In this document: piece by piece, positions 32,230 to 44,800 of the stretch
How positions within the stretch are numbered: the stretch's first letter is position 1
Layout of the letters: every line of letters begins with the position of its first letter
Assembly (NCBI RefSeq): GCF_043641665.1
Contig: NC_092183.1
Coordinates: 5,977,501-6,041,500 of the forward strand
Length of the DNA stretch: 64,000 bases
Reading direction: 5' to 3'
Source: Enoplosus armatus
Taxonomy: Eukaryota; Chordata; Actinopteri; Centrarchiformes; Enoplosidae
Position numbers and translations under genes: made by a program
The notes under the pieces: generated by a model
What the model saw: only the letters and a program-made list of their open reading frames with translations
The model's database searches: none
What the model was told of the DNA's origin: nothing

Positions 32230-32278
<49 letters not shown>

Positions 32279-32345
32279 ACAGAGACACAGAGACACAGAG
32301 ACACAGAGACACACAGAGACACACAGAGACACACACGCACACACA
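32200..32345. repeat. Compound (AC)n and (ACACAG)n microsatellite
   Basis: About 145 bp of AC runs mixed with ACACAGAG units, in the camsap1 3' UTR. It produces spurious Cys/Val-rich open frames on the minus strand. Confidence 0.95.
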
Positions 32346-32537
32346 CCTTTTCCCTTGTTTCTGCCTTGGTCCACCTACATATGACCACATGTCTATAAAT
32401 GTGGCCTCTCCCGAGCAGGTTTGCAGACCGAGCATGGCGATGAGCTTTTGCTGTGGGCATCAATGCAGTCTATTCAGGAAACAAGCAAGATGGGGGGAAA
32501 GATGACTCGGACGACAGAGGGTTTAAAATCCGGCCTG

Positions 32538-32834
32538 CTATTTTCCGCTTTTCTTTGGCACAGTGCCTCTCTTGGCCTGCCACAGGTGGTTGTGGATGGT
32601 CAGGGCGTCCACGCTGACCGACACAGTCTTGGCAGGGATGACGGTGAACTGCTTTCGGTCCGAGCTGTACTTGTACAGCTTGTCGATCATCTTCTTGCTG
32701 ATGCTCTTGGGTCCTGTGCCCGTCAGCTTCTGTATCTCTTCGGTGTCGGGGAAGTACGAGTAGAGCGCCCTGAACTGGCAGCCGCCGTCACGAAACAGGA
32801 TCATCAGATGGTTGGACTCGCACTTATCCAACTC
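32538..32834 (-). CDS. camsap1: camsap1 last exon (CKK domain)
   Basis: Encodes ELDKCESNHLMILFRDGGCQ, KLTGTGPKSISKKMIDKLYK and SVSVDALTIHNHLWQAKRGT, and ends KKSGK with TAG at 32538-32540. Confidence 0.96.
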   Translation of the reverse strand, partial: ELDKCESNHLMILFRDGGCQFRALYSYFPDTEEIQKLTGTGPKSISKKMIDKLYKYSSDRKQFTVIPAKTVSVSVDALTIHNHLWQAKRGTVPKKSGK

Positions 32835-35800
32835 CTAGTGGGGAACGTTATTAATGTGGCATTAATATAACACTGAGGTATATTTACGTAGTAGGTTCAT
32901 CAATGCAAGGCTGCAGAAGAAATACCCTTTTTGTCCTGAAAGACTTTTTTTTCCTTAAAAATTTTGTTTGTAAAAATTGGGGAGACATCTTATATTTGAA
33001 GACATTTACATTCACAAAAGCAGATACTTTTGAAAAGAGTGAGTACCTGCTCTTGTGTTTGTAGTATAGCATAGAGACTTTCTCCGTGTCTGTCAATAGT
33101 GTGTGTGCGCAAGCTAGAGTTAGTCAACCCCAAAAATGTCCATCCAGTAAGCCTAGTTTAACCTGGTTTTCTGGAGGCTCGTGTTACAGGCTTTGCTGTT
33201 ATGAAGGAAGTAAATTCTTACGAGTGGAAAGGTGTTTCCCTCCTCTGTACCACAAAAATGGACCAGAGAAAGACACCTGCCACGTTGCCAAGATAGCAGT
33301 GTCACAGAATTTCATGTAAGACGTTGATGGTGAGTACAGTCAGACGTACTGAGTGTGACATGAAATGATACCAGCAGAAGCAAATTTGGAAAAATTCAGA
33401 CCAGAATATCTAACAGTCTCCAACAGAGTTAATTTACACAAGATTTTTTAACAACAGTGACTTTCTATAAACAGGTAAATCATAAAGCAGATATTACGTT
33501 GGTGTATGTCTGGCAGAGAACTGACCTCTAGGATCTGGTTCTTCTGAGGCTCGTTGACTTTGCCGGCCAGGCAGCAGTGGGAGATTGCATTGTGGATGAT
33601 TGGCTTGTTCGACTTGGCGCTGGGCTCCTTGAATAGTTTAGGACCTGAAAAAGGAGAAAAGCCAGTTAGACCACATAAGAATTATGTAACACATAACAAG
33701 AGAGAAAGTAATCAGGCAGTCAGATGACTATTAATTAACTGTCAATAAGTCTACGTCATGCAACATCTTTATCTTTTTGTCAACTGAAAAAACACAACCA
33801 CTGTTCTGTAAAATAGTAACACATCTGACAATAGCTGAGAAAAATATTATCTGTGCACGAACCAGTATATTCAGCCATAGAAGTGATGGAAGATGCAGTG
33901 GAGCCGTTGTCCCAGTCTCTTTCTGCAGTTCGACTGTTGTTGCGACTGCCTGGAAACGACTCCACAGAGTCACAGCTGGAGGACATAATGAAAGGAGGGC
34001 ACGTTGAATAGAAAGGATGACATGATGACATTTTTTGTAAACAGAAATTACTATAAATACTGCAAATCTTAAAACGTAAACTAGCAAACTGTGAGCAGTT
34101 TACCGCTGGGAGCCAGCCCCTCCAGAGTTGACGCTGTCGGCCTCGTTGGTCGCAGCGGAGGCCAGGGACAGACTTGAGCCTGATTGGGCGTTGCTCAGGT
34201 TGTCAGCTGTGTGAAACAGAGAGCACGCCACTTAAATCTTAACACACTCAAATATGACACTTGCTGCGTTAAAACAACTTTGTTTTATTTTATTTGTTTG
34301 AATTTGTTTAATTCTTAATTCTTTTTATTAATTCTTATGATTAAGACGTGGTAGTCATTGTTTGAGGTGAAGTCCACCTTCTCTGCAGGAAACCCTGAAC
34401 AACATCCTCAACAAGCCTAAGTGATACTCAAAAACTCAAAAACAATGGGTTAAAAATCAAATACTGAGGGACAAAGACATTGGTGTCAGAAATGAACCCC
34501 AGTCATAGTCGTATTAATAACTGTAAAACAAATGAAGCGCCGCATGCTGAGACATGTACAGAAAAATGTAAAAGCTAAATGCCAAACTGATGATGTAACA
34601 TTCTTACGTGTAGAAGAGCCCTTGGAGAAATTATCGCTGGAGGATTCCTCTCTGAAGACAGTCTTGGGTCTGTGTTTCTGCTTCGGTTTGGGGGTTTTGG
34701 GCTTGACAAGGCCTTGCTCCTCGAACATCTCCTGCTGCTTCCTCCGCAGATATTCCTGCTTTATCAGCTCTCGCCGCGTCTTCTCCTCTTCTTTACGCAA
34801 GCGGTCCTCCTCAGCCTTCCGTCTAAAATGAAAACAAACTCCTGAATTTAGGGGTCTTTTTTGGAAGAATAAAGGAATCTGATGCCAACGTTGGCAAAAA
34901 ATAAGTTACCTGGCTTCATCTCGTTTGAGCTCAGATTCGGCTTCTAGTTGTTGTTTACGGAGTCGAGCCTCCTCAGCTTTCTTCTGCTGCTTCAGCAAGA
35001 ACGCTGCTCTCTTCTTAGCAAGCTCATCCTCTGCCTTCTGCTCATCCTAGAACATGGTGGGAAAAAAAGAATAATGGACCATCACTTGCACATTTAAGTA
35101 TGTAATCAATTTTTAATTCAGTGCTGAAATGAATAATGAATGGGTCGATCATCAGAAAACAATGACTGAATTTTTCAAAGGTGGCTTTAATCTCTTTTAT
35201 TTTGTCTGTTGGGCAGACAAAAAAGGCAACTTTATTACATAGGCCCTTGCGAACTGAGATGGGAATTAGTAAATATTTCTAATATTCATGTAGTAAATTA
35301 TTACGTAGATTAATTTAAAAAATGACCATGTAAAAGATGCATCAACATCAAAATAATTATTAGAAGCACCCCTACTAACTAGTATATCATCAGCTAATAA
35401 CTAGACAATTTATAAAATCATCAGCACTGTAATAAAAACTAAAAAGGCATTACCTTGAAGAAGAAGCCCATGACTGACTTCTGCTCTCCATCCTCTCCTT
35501 CTGTCGTTGTGTCCTCAGTAGCCTCCTCTTCCTCAGGAGCTTTCAGGTCTGACATATCCACCTCAATCAGGTGGGCTTTGCTGCGCTGCATCTCCTCTGA
35601 TGGGATATTTTCTTTCCCTGAACCGTCTGAAGAATTGAGCTCAGACTCTCTCATGGTGCTGGACAGGCACTCGTCAAAGGACACTTCTGGAGTAACCACT
35701 GCCGTCAGGTCCACTCGAGTCGGTAGGCGCATGTTTGCCTCGTCACGAAGTCGGAAGGTGGCGCTCCTAATGTGGCCAGAGCCCGGCCTGTCGATTGTCT

Positions 35801-38800
35801 CTCCTGCTGTGGGGTTTCTGGGGCTGTCGGGCAGCTCTGTCCTGGGGGACCTGCCCCCAGATAACTGCCTTGGGTGTGGTAAAGTCTCTGATCCACTCTG
35901 GGTGGGGGTGATGGTCCTTGTGGCCTGCCGGCTCTGCTCCTTGGCTATTTTTAGCTCTGATGGTTTGGACCTGGAGCTCCGGCCTGAGCTCAGCTTGGGG
36001 GGTTTCCGGGTGGGGGCAGTGCTAGTGCTGGAGACGTGCTCCACAAAGTGAAAGCTTGCCCCCGACTTAGAGTCACCGTTTTTGTCGCTGGTGAGAGGAG
36101 GAGGTGGAGTTGCACTTGGGGGGGGCTGTACATTCTGTTTCATCAACATCTCCTGCTGCAGTGACAGCTGCATCATCTGTTGCTGGATGCTGCCAATGGC
36201 GTCATTCAACAGCTCGATGGAGCGGCTGCACTCATTCAGGTCCAACTCTTCTTCTAGATAGAAGCTTCCGCTGGTCCCTTTCTTGTCTGCTTCTAAGGCA
36301 CCTGGCGGGGTGGTTCCCTCCCCCTCTTTGCCCCCCCTCAGGGCATCAACACACATATCATCTTTACTTGACGGTCCTTTCTCCCCACTGGGCTCATCTT
36401 TCGTGATGTCAGCTTTAAGTGGGTTGGGTAATGTGTCACTCTTGCCTCCACCTTTCTTTACAATGTGCAGGAAGGCTGCCTTTCCCAGCTTCTGCCTCTG
36501 CCTCGCCGACAGAACCTCCATCTTCTTCTTCTGGTGCTCAATGGCACGTCGTTTCTCCTCCAGCTGCATACGGAGCTGGACAAGTTCAGAAGCCAGTACA
36601 TTAGCACCACCGCTACCATCTCCTGTACGAGAGCATCCTCCCAAGGGTGAGGAGGGGCTCTGGTCTCTTTTCAGCCTCCAGGAGGAAGTCAGGGGCCCGC
36701 TGCTCTCTGATCCGTCTGGAGTGGTCCTTTGGGAGCTGGAGGCACTGGAGCGTAGGTCGTGGTTGCTGCCGAAGCGCTGTTGCTGGGCTTTGCGCTCAGC
36801 GAAGGAGGTCATACGCACACTGCCACTGGCCATGCTGCTAGCCTGGGAGTGAGCGCTGAGGCAGGGGCTGGAGCGACCGCTGCCACCGTTCATGTCTTTG
36901 TCCTCATGCTCTTTCACATTCATGTCCTCTTGGAGTTTGGCTGATTCTTCTTCATCATCATTAAAGGCTTTCCTGGGCCAGTTGGGGTCTTTAGTGGTAA
37001 CAGCTTCATCCAGATCCTCTTCCTCTTCATCCAGGTCTTCCAGCTCAGCGTCCAGGACCTGGCCAGACTTTGGTTCCTCAGAATCTGAATGCAGGTAGAA
37101 ACCCCCGGTTGGCTCTCTGGATGAGGGATCCACACTGCTGGTAGCAATGGGCCTGAAACCTGCCTGACTCTGTGGAGGCTCCGCTGACAAGTCTGCCTCC
37201 TCACCTGAAGGGGTAAAGGTTTGGTTCAGGCTGCAGGGAGCTTTCCTACGAACGGCTGATGTAGATCCATCTCCTCGGCGTAGAGAGCCCCTTCCTAAAG
37301 AGTGGTGCCCCTCACCACTCTCCTCCTCCTTGTTTAGGCATACAGACTTCTCTTTAGCCGTTTTGAGCACGGCAGGCATCAGTGGTTCTAGGTAAAAGCT
37401 ATCTGGTGCAGGTTTGGACTCAGTGGAAGGTTTGGGTGCCACCGTGGCAGTTGCTTGCGTCCCGTCAACCCGTTTGGGGATGACGGGACCATCAGTCCTA
37501 GCAACCGCCACCAGAGTTTCTTCCTCATCCTCAATGTTGACATTGCCAAGGAGGCCATGGCCGTTGACTCTGCGCATTGCAGCCTGTGGAGGCTGGTGGA
37601 CAGAAGTCTGGTGTTTGGGTGTGACAATGACATTGGACGCCAGGCTGTCCTTACTTATGGAGCGAGCCAGACTCACACTGTCACCAGAGGCCATGTCTGC
37701 ATCGCTGTCTGTGGCTGAATGAAACATGTAGGGGTTCAGTGTGGACATTGGTCTGCAGAAGGAGAGAGAAAAATTAACTAAGCATGATATACAGCTTACA
37801 ATATATGGAATTTGTATTCTTTCTTGCATATGATATCTGGTTAGAATCTGAATTAATAAAACATAAAGCAAAGAAGGTGATACTGTGCACATCCAAACCC
37901 AGTTGGATACAGATGCAGGACAAAACCAGATGTATGAAGGTTCCACATCAGTTTTTACATAAAATAATAGTGATAGTAACCGATACATTAAAGAAATTAC
38001 AACTCTTAGGTAGGTACCTCTGCCTCTTGTCAGGCCATGCAACAACAGAGCCTCGGGGTTGTCCGTCCATCTGAGTCAGGGAGTTGGAGCGGTTTCTGAG
38101 ACCTAACCAGAAACACACACAAGCATTGTGTATAGATATAAAAACAGCTGCTGGTCACCATCATATAATGACAAGTTGAACACAACCCTGTATCTTTTGT
38201 TGGCATTCAGGGTAGTATTTTCCTTACCTGCACCCTCTTCTCCTTGCTTTTGTTGCCTCTGTCGCAGGGGCAGGAGTGGGTGGGAGGGACTGAAAGTTGG
38301 ACCCCCTTTACTAAAAAAAAAAACAAAAGAAAAGAAATTAGTTACTTTTAGCAGGTATGCAAAATCATAACAGTCATTCAAAAACTATTAGCAGAGCAGA
38401 TTAGCAGAACAAGTCTTTACTGGATTAACAAAGCACACAGGTTAGGCCCAAGACAACACAAGACATTTTTTCCCCAAACCAAATACATTCAGTTATAGTT
38501 CAACGCAGACACAGTAAAAGCCAAATATTTTTGGCAAGCAAGTGGCATGAAAAAAATCCTGTAAAGTCCTGTACCCTTTAAGATAGCCAATCTAAAATTT
38601 CAGTCCAACAATGCACACAGACAAACACACAATGCAAAAATAAGCTTAACATTGTGCAAATCATCATTACATTTGGTGAGGGAGAAGACAAAGGGTTAAA
38701 TGTGGAGGTTGACATGGGAGTGAAGGTCAGACACCGCTGCATATCTACCCATTCTTGTAGAGCTACTGTAACTGGTTAGGAGACAGGATCATGACGAGTC

Positions 38801-41800
38801 GGAATGAGAAGGAAAGTGAGAGAAGACTTACAGGGGGTCAGTGTCTTCAGGGTGCAGGAAGTACCTGTTACAGACTTCTGGGCTGCTCTGGTTATCAGCC
38901 ACACCAGGGCTGGCCAGGAAACTGCGCTTGGTGGCGTTGGAGATAGGCACTGATGGGCGGGCACTCTTGGGCTGAGCTATGGCTCGAGCTGAGGGGAGGA
39001 AGAAAGAGGTATTAATCATTTTAATACACGCAGTGACTGATGCTGGCTGTCATTAGAAAAGCTCAACCCGGGACATTAACCAGGATGTACTTCTAATTGT
39101 GACGCAAATAAAAAAAATGCAATGGTTTTAAATGCAACTTCCAATGATAAACATGATATTTTGCTCAAAAGTCTTGCTTTTGAAGAAAAAAAGACACAAA
39201 CAATATACCAGTTTCAGTTATTTGATCCATGTTGAAGGACTGGTATGGATGGGCACAAACAAAAACAGTTATACTTATAATCTGCTGCACTGTGAAATGT
39301 GAAAACTGTTCAATCTAAACTTGGATATCATAGCTGCAAGCTCAAGTGGGTAGAAAAAGGTGACCGTACCCCCCAATACCCCAAATAACTTTTTCTCTCA
39401 TTAAAAGGGGACAAGTTTGCAGCTATGTGTATCACATGAATTTAATGTCGTGTTTATGTTTTGTATTACATAATATTTGTATTACATATTACACTACATA
39501 TAGTGTAACATTCATATAGTGTAGTAATCACACAGATGCTCACCATCTTTGAACTCTTGGAGATCTCTAGGCTGGACAAACTCTGGCTTGACAGTCTCAA
39601 ACCACCAGAAGAGTTCAGCAATAAACACCATCACATTGTGCTACACAGAGAGCACAAGAAACATGTTAAAAAAGACACCAAGAATGGTTATCCCCACCTA
39701 GTACATGTGTTTATGAGAACACAGTATGTTAGTTTTTGTACCTTGAGCACAAGCGGCGAGTAGAGCATGTCCTCCGTCGTCAGATAGAAACTTTTATTCA
39801 GATACTCGTTGGCGAACTCTCTGAGTAGCTGGATGTTGTACAGGCTATCAGCGATGGATGGTACTTCCTTCAGGCAAATATCTGATCAGAGGGGCAGAGA
39901 GCAGGTCAAATCAGGACACGACTCAAAGACCTGAAGGCTATAAATGTCACACTGACTGGACTGGGACAGTAAGCCATGTGCAAGTGCCAAAAATAGTATC
40001 ACACATGGATATTAAATTCAATGTGTTGGCAAAGAAAGTTTGATGCTCTTTACGAAAAAATTCTTGAGTGCAACTGATAATTAGTGAGATGCAGATATTG
40101 AACGTGGGTGTGCGAGTGTGTGAAAGCATACCCTCCAGTTTCATGAGGTCTGGGCAGTAGCAGTGGACCACAGTGAGCACCGCAGCTCCGTCACAAACAT
40201 CCCTCATCAGGTCTTCCAGCAGTGGGAAGAAGGGTAGCTGTCGGCCTGAAGCGTGCTCCCGACGATACCGTACCTAACCACCAGGGGGAGACAAGAGGGT
40301 TTTATGAGAAGGAAAGCCACAACAACACATACCACCATGGTACAATCAACAAATGACGCATCATAAAACATCCTAAACGCAATGACTAGTGCCACAAGAA
40401 CAAATCTCTTCTGGTGAGATTCACGACTGAACTAGTCAAGGCATATATTGATCATGGATGTTTCGGCCCCAGTTAATGTTCTAGGCTATCAATCTAAAGA
40501 TCAGATCTAGGTTCTCCCCAGGAGTTTCAAAGCAAAAGGTTTTTTTTTTAATATGTGATGATACTCCTCGATCAAAAGCAGGTTTAATGTAATTTCCAAA
40601 AGGAAATGATGCTGAATGATAAAATCACGTGGCATCATTATCACGCAGTTTAGGGAGAACCCTGAAGACCTGGTTGTATGAGGAGATGGAGGTGGGGGTG
40701 TTAAAGCAGTGATATGAACAACACAGAGTGGATGGTCAGCCTTCCTCAGGGAAGGCAGCTAGCGGTGGAGCCCAGGAAAACTAGGCAACGTGAGCCAGCT
40801 AACTGGGAGGGAAACTGGGGTAATCACTGGCCTGCTTATGGGAAATGAGTGTGTGGTTAGTACAGAAACTCACACACCCCAGATGCATTAGATACCTACT
40901 CTATACAGCTGTAAGGACGGACATTTTCAGTATTTATTTCAGTTTCCTCAATTCAATTATCAAATTGATCAAGCACAAATTAACTAAATACAACAGACCC
41001 AAATGATATAGGCGACACATGGTTACATAGGCATGTACACCCATTATAGAAACTAAAAATGGAGATCCATTACAGACCTACTTGTGATTTGGAGCAACAC
41101 AAATATAGACTGCAGAGGATGCTAAAGTAAACTGTACTGATTAGTACTGCTGCTTGTACCTCTAAATGGTTTACAAATATTCACCTTATACTTGGAACAC
41201 CACTCCCTATCTAATGACTAATCAAACCGACATTCTCTGTGACATTTGTAAACAAGACACAAAATTAATCAGTTACTTAGAAATGCGGAGAGGTGTGCAA
41301 GATATTTACATCACATGATGCAGATGTAGGAATGACGCCAAGAAAGCAGATATTAACTTATCGTAGATAAAATAAAAACTTTGTACAGAATAAAGCACAG
41401 AAATACCAAACCAGGTTGAAATAATTTAGAAACAGTGACACCATTACATAGTTAGTCCACCAGAGAGCACTGACAAGTTGATTTTTCAACAATAAAATGT
41501 CACACAAAACTCCTTAAAAAGGAAATTTAAGGAATCCGTATCAAGATTTTGTTTATGTTGTGTGTCTATGCAAAAACAAATTACTACTGGACGATATATC
41601 GCAGAACTCTCAAATATAAAAATATCTGCCTCAAAAATGCATTATATGTCAGACTTGACTCAAATGAGAAAACACAAATTTGTCAGTGACAATTAAACCC
41701 TTTAATAAAGAGAAACATTTTTAACACAAACTGAGGAAACATGCCAAACTAGGGGCGTTAATAATTAACCGTTTAACTATTAACCAATAATAAGAATTTT

Positions 41801-44800
41801 AGCTGATTAATACTATGAGTTAATAGCCACGATGTTGCTCCTAGGAGACGATTATAGCACCCCTTCATCAAGCTAATGACCCAGAGGCAGAGGTGGACAT
41901 CTGTATGAGAGACAATCCCCCCTCATTGGATCCTGTTGTGGAAAAGTATTCAGACGTTCTTCCCAAGGCTGGTTGCACTAGCGAGGTGCTATCTCTGCGT
42001 TCCCCGGACATCGGTACCATCTGAACCGATGTTCTCCACCGCAGGTCTCACAGTCACGCACCAGTCTAACCCCACAGCATGTCGATATGTTGCTATTTCT
42101 GAATAAAAACCAGTAGACAAGCTGTCCGTGAGTGAGGACTGAGGCAGGCCTGGCCTGTTTATTTTATTTTAGGACTAAGCTGAGGTCTGAATAATTTGAC
42201 TACAAGTTTTGTTAACCTGTCGGCTGTTTTTGATCATTAATTAGCATATTACAAAGTCTGGCTTCTATTTATTTTAATAAGTTATAAAATACTTTTCTAC
42301 ACGGGAGATCTAGGCTGTTATGTCAACTTAATGTTCTATACAATGGTCTCAGCGCTGTTCAATGTGTGTCAGTCAAGGATGTGTGAATCCTTATGTTCTG
42401 TTGTTGTTTGTGCTGCTATAGCACATATAATGTAAAATTACAAAACCTGTGCTATGCCAAACCCTAGGACGGGTCTGGCGAAACTAGGAGACAACCATGC
42501 ACAATTTAAAAAGATCACAAACATTAGCCATTAAAAAGGAGAGCAGCTAAAAAGATCAGGGTATCTAAACACTTGCATCTACAGTGTGTTGGGAGGCTAT
42601 TCCACAAAATTATACCAATTGTACAGAGACAGCTTTTGTCACAAGTCACAGGTGAAACTACCAACCAACCTTAAGGAGCTCTACTACAAAATTAGTTCAA
42701 CACATGGGGACCTCTCCTCACTAAGAGGGAACACTGTACCGCTTCGGAGAGCTCCTCTGGCTCCAGCATGCAGTGGGCCAGCTCGTGCATGACATCAGGC
42801 TGACACACACACAGAGAGCAGAGATACTGTCAGAGGAGACCGTGGGCACAGAGGAAACAGTGTGTGAGAGCAGAAGAGAGAGACCGGAGGGGGAATGACA
42901 AAGCAGATCAGTGAGAAGGGGTGACCAGGGATGGGACTGCGAAGCAAAGGAGAGGTGTTGGCATGGATTTGCTCTTATTGTCACTGGGCAAGCAAATACC
43001 CCACACACACACACACACGCACAGCGAATCCACATGGCCTACTTGAGCTTGAAATGAGATAGCACACATTGCAAAGCTAAAAGAATATCTTTTGAACACT
43101 TCACAAAGGTCAGAATATCCTTACACCTGTGTGGCATATTTGCTACAAGGAGAAAAAAAAGAAAAAAGAAATGGCTGTCAGCTTTCTCCCCCTTGCTGAC
43201 ACATTGGCTACAAGCAGCGCAAAATGAGCTTGAATGAGCCATGGTGGTGTGTGCGCACATCAACACAGAACTATGCGTGCAAGGGGGAGAGCAGGAAGAA
43301 AATGGGGTTATGGGGAGAGGGGGGGGGCTGGCATTCAACTTACAGGGACTAGCTTCCAATACCATTTGGAGGGAGACTATCCAGTTTGCAGGGATAAGAG
43401 AGGGGAGGGAGGGACAGATGAGGAACAGGAGCAGAAAGATTAACAAGTCAGAGGTCACAGACAAAGGATTGGATCTGCTTCCGGTTTAAACAGAGAAAAG
43501 AGAGCAGGGTCAGAACAACTCCGAAATGCCATTAGGGAGAAACATTCCTTATCAAAACTAAGGATCCTGCTGTTGCCTTGAACCAATTTTTTTCTTGATA
43601 AAGATTTTGTGGTGATGACACCCACCTGGGTTAAAGACTTAATGAGGAAAAAAACGATTTTAATATAAAAGGAGATACTTCTAAAAGTCCCCAAAAGCCA
43701 GAAATATGGAGCTACTGGCAGAAACCTGTTGGTTGTTTTGGCACTGGTATTCTTGGTTTTAGGATTTCTCTCCTGTAAAACAAGCAACTGGAAGACACTG
43801 AGCGGATTTACCTTTTGGTGGCTGGGGGACTCCAGGGGGTGGTGCTTGACTTTGTGCTCCCTTTCTGTAATCTCCCTCATCTTCATGTTCACCTGAAGAA
43901 GAAATAATGACACATTCAGTATGTTTACATGTACTACCCAGAAAAACCAGGTTATGCAGATAATTGAAGAGCTCTGTAGTAACCTCATTACTGTAAATAT
44001 GCATATACATGCAACAGGTGAGTACTGATTACTCCCCTAACCTCAACCTTATTTTGGGAGATTGCTTACTTGTTTTACAGTTTTTTTTTCTTCTTTGGTG
44101 CATGTGTCTGTGTTGGAGCAGACTAACATGTCAGTGAGCGGACAGACAGAGCACAGCTCTTCCTCACAGAATAAATGTGTCTGAATTGTACAAACAGTCA
44201 ACTATTTAGCAGTGGAAACTGGGTTATTTAGAGTTCTGGAGGCTAGTTTGTGTTAGTTTCACTTTAAGTCTGACTTTGGATGGAATGACTTTAAATACGA
44301 GGGTGCATTGCTACGTGCAGTGACTTCTCCTTTCCCACTCTGCTTTTACTTTCTCAGTCTATAGTCTTTTGTTATGCCCATGCATACTCGCATAAAGCTG
44401 ATTAGAAACCCAGTTAGCTGTATACATGGTATAGAAGAAATCAGCGTTCTGCAGGAGAAATCTACTTGGGGAAATCTAATAGTTTTCTAATCTCCTACCC
44501 CGATTCCAGTAACCAGGTTTTTTGTTTATATGGAATTTAAGGAATAGCTTCCTGGAGAAAGCTGACTGTTAGCTAGTTACTAGTCTTGCATAGCCAGACC
44601 TATCTCCACGCTTCGGAGAAAGGTCCGGCTCAACCCATCATCATTCTAGTATATGAAAAATCTCTCTGGTTTGTGTGTATTTCTTTAAACCAGTCACACT
44701 TGTCTTGGCAAAGGTGCTCTTACAAAACAGTAACACGCAGATAGCGGAAGGGGAGGAGAATGCCGACTGCAATAGTCGGCCAATGGCAGACTTATCCCAA

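Larger units (their letters stand above)
30390..32537 (-). other. camsap1: camsap1 3' UTR (inferred)
   Basis: About 2.1 kb from the stop to minus-strand AATAAA hexamers at 30412-30417 and 30396-30401. It holds two long GT/CA microsatellites and a GTTT run near 31512. The extent rests on the poly(A) signals. Confidence 0.6.

Noticed and set aside
31570..32463. Minus-strand 297-codon open frame
   Set aside because: Its middle is Cys/Val/Ser repeats translated from the CA microsatellite, and it lies in the camsap1 3' UTR.
35455..37722. Several plus-strand open frames (up to 198 codons)
   Set aside because: They lie antisense to the large camsap1 exon and have no family resemblance. They are mirror frames of real coding DNA.
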